A DNA stretch of 64,000 nt. It comes from Silene latifolia. Its lineage: Eukaryota; Streptophyta; Magnoliopsida; Caryophyllales; Caryophyllaceae. A program made the position numbers and the translations under genes. The notes beneath the pieces are model-generated. The model was not told the DNA's origin and did no database searches. It saw nothing but the letters and a program-made list of their open reading frames with translations. Below are positions 62,137 through 64,000 of the stretch, one piece after another. The stretch lies in NCBI RefSeq assembly GCF_048544455.1, contig NC_133538.1:44779969-44843968 (forward strand). Reading direction: 5' to 3'. The stretch's first letter is position 1. Every line of letters starts with the position of its first letter.

Positions 62137-63023
62137 ATCTGCTTTTGAAATCAGAAGAGAATGGCTGGAGATGTAGTGGACTAACTTATTGTTGCAGAAT
62201 GTTTCAGTGAACAGTTTGATTCTGGTTTCCAAAAAAAAGCTTATTATTCTGATGGGAATTGAATGGCTCTAGTTTTAAAACAGGTTCCTGCTAAAAAAAT
62301 ACAAAAAGTCTCCTACACATTTAATTTTCGAAGTATATATAGCAGATTTCGACGTATATACAGCAGCTGCAAAATGCTAGGTGGAACAATGAAAATGAGG
62401 TGTAGCTACTGAACACGCAAGCAACAACACATTTAAAAACACAGAGTAGCTACGAAAATTGACTCTCCAAAAATGAAACACGCATCCAAAGAATGACAAG
62501 ATAATCCAAAAATTAAGTATGAAGCAACAACAACAAAAGTGAGGTTTATCCTCACAAACATAATCATGAGCAAAATAGAGGCGAAACTATTAAAATTAAG
62601 TATGCCAAATAAGAATTCACAGCTGGAAACAGAAGGCTAAAGAGTAGATCAAAGACTAGAGCAGCAACTCAAACACAGAGAAGCAATCGTTAATCTTAAT
62701 TCATTTTATATATGACGAAATGTTCTAACAGCAACACTTACAGATGCAAAGAAAAGAGAACAGGCACCAATAAATTACATAATGACAACTTGAAAATTTG
62801 TGTGACTATTGACTCCCTAAATTTATGGTTCATTAAAGTCCAGGGGAAGCGAATAAAACATGGATTTGCGTCTCTGAAAGTGCATAAGCCAGTCCAATGC
62901 TTACACATAGTGATAGGATACTGATGCGTCATGGCAAATAAAGAAATAAAGCAGCTTGCCACTAACCACTAAGATCACAATCATCGTAAGAAACATAAGT
63001 TAGAAACATTATTAGAAACACAC

Positions 63024-63545
63024 CTTTTGGCTATCAGGATCATTCAAAGATCAAATGCTTGAGCATTCTTTGGGAAATCGGCATCAATGCATGTCACAAC
63101 GGATATGTGATACAATTTCAAAACTCCAATGGCTGCCACAGTTCTCACATAGCTACTGCCATCTTTCAACCTGGATACCAATGGTCCAACTAGATACTCC
63201 ACCAAATTCGCAACACGTAGTGTACAAAGACTCCTTAAGGCAAGACCGCGGATCATTGGATCTTGATCCTTACAACCCCTTTGAAGGAAATTGATAGTAA
63301 GAAGTGCAAGATCAGGGTTGTTCCTGGCATAATTTTCCACATACAGGTAACACATTTTCTTCAAAACTATGTATGATGTGGCTGAACACATGACCATTTC
63401 GCTAAACACTGATGAGACATCAATACCAATTGTCATGTAAGAAATCACTTTCTTGAAGAGATCCCGCTTCGAGTCATCGGTACCTGGCGCTCTGCTACCT
63501 GCTAGTTGTCTTAGCTGTAGCTTCAGATCCGTCACTTCACTTTTC
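63024..63545 (-). pseudogene. Exon of AP-4 complex subunit beta (beta-adaptin-like protein A), frameshifted at its 3' end
   Basis: An acceptor, TATTTGCAG, at 63546 precedes KSEVTDLKLQLRQLAGSRAPG. The frame continues with KKVISYMTIGIDVSS, CSATSYIVLKKMCYLYV, LALLTINFLQRGCKD, PMIRGLALRSL and AAIGVLKLYHIS, the N-terminal HEAT-type solenoid of plant AP-4 beta. AP-4 sorts cargo at the trans-Golgi network. After DADFP the frame breaks: MLKHL and NDPDSQK appear in other frames before a donor CCAAAAG|GTGTGT at 63023. At least two small indels are needed, so this is a damaged captured or duplicated exon. No other AP-4 exon is visible up to 64000. Confidence 0.75.
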
Positions 63546-64000
63546 CTGCAAATACAAAGAGCCTTCTTCTTACCACTAGTGTACTAAACTAAAGATCAAA
63601 ATCACCTATAATCAACCCACCTGAATAAAATCCTCACCAACTACTACTATAATTGGTCTATAGCAAGCGACAACTACTGTCATGCATCAACAACAATCTT
63701 CCATTCACTGTCAAATCCAAGAAAAGAAAATGACCACATTGTCTGCTAATTTGTGCAGCAAAGGAAACAATATTGTGTTCATATTAATAAGAACACCGTC
63801 CAGCAGGACAAATCATGAATACATCAGTTGCTTAACACGCAAACAACACATTAACCAACAATGAACAATGATTCCTGCCTGTTAGGAGAGTACGGAGAGT
63901 CAGGTACGCAGAACTGTATCCTTGTGACATGTGGTTTTAAGGACAAACCTAAGTTACCTGAAATCGGTCATAACTAACAGTGAACAATAATAATGAAACT

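Larger units (their letters stand above)
57258..64000. mobile_element. Element M: inverted relative of A, carrying captured CAS and AP-4 beta exons; right end not seen
   Basis: The left end GGATCCGG with TGAAGCC and CGAGGCGGC boxes and the following CCTCACCAAATTCATTCAT matches the right end of A in inverse. The order array then tRNA-like pair is also the mirror of A. No matching right terminus is visible before 64000, so the CAS and AP-4 fragments could instead lie outside it. Bases 57460-58280 and 58620-58880 hold nothing I recognise beyond sequence shared with A; 62140-63020 and 63550-64000 show no supported gene. Confidence 0.55.

Noticed and set aside
63024..63545. Intact host AP-4 beta gene
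   Set aside because: The 3' end of the exon needs at least two indels and no other exon is visible. Left open because sequence beyond 64000 is not available.

Overview
The window is plant nuclear DNA from a eudicot. Captured exons of plant nuclear genes are present (chloroplast calcium sensor CAS, AP-4 beta-adaptin, a mitochondrial uL14/HUELLENLOS-like protein, GAPDH), the introns are AT-rich with GT..AG borders, and there are CACTA, Mutator/FAR1-type and Athila-type Ty3/gypsy elements. Two short inverted-repeat elements with a CCGTCTNAANCAAG-like end suggest Caryophyllales, but only weakly. I see no intact single-copy host gene; nearly every base belongs to a mobile element.

The layout is a chain of back-to-back elements, and almost every border is a (TA)n or (CT)n(TA)n microsatellite: A (<1-4536), B (4671-6274), C (6412-9752), D (9804-14981), E (15076-32617), F (32638-35872), G (35944-37113), H (37145-41050), I (41177-41725), J (41748-42308), K (42399-44194), L (44501-57176), M (57258->64000). 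The ends of A, B, D, E, F, G, H, I, J, M and the left end of L share one architecture: a GATC-containing tip, then three short boxes (TGAGAACC, TGAGTCC, TGAGGCC or GTACGAACC, depending on the element) spaced 17-19 bp and then about 9 bp apart. C and K lack clear boxes.

E is the best candidate for a formerly autonomous element. It holds two convergent genes: a plus-strand ULP1 (C48) peptidase-like gene with two tandem ULP1 modules (16745-23554), and a minus-strand FAR1/FHY3-like MULE transposase gene (24182-26997). Both carry nonsense codons and frameshifts, and a 4.2-kb CACTA element (27679-31924) sits in the right part. H looks like an internal-deletion derivative that keeps only the 3' ends of the same two genes, again tail to tail. 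The other elements are non-autonomous. Several carry exons of host genes: an LRR protein in D, uL14 plus an unknown protein in L, CAS and AP-4 beta in M, and RING and GAPDH exons in the CACTA element.

Most large elements also carry their own family of short degenerate repeats (8-12 bp core, irregular 20-25 bp spacing), placed between genes and, in E, inside the introns of both genes. L has been split by a 6.5-kb non-autonomous Athila-like LTR retrotransposon (50032-56554, minus strand, TSD TTACC). A and M, inverted copies of one family, each contain 120-bp satellite-like arrays and a convergent pair of tRNA-like sequences.
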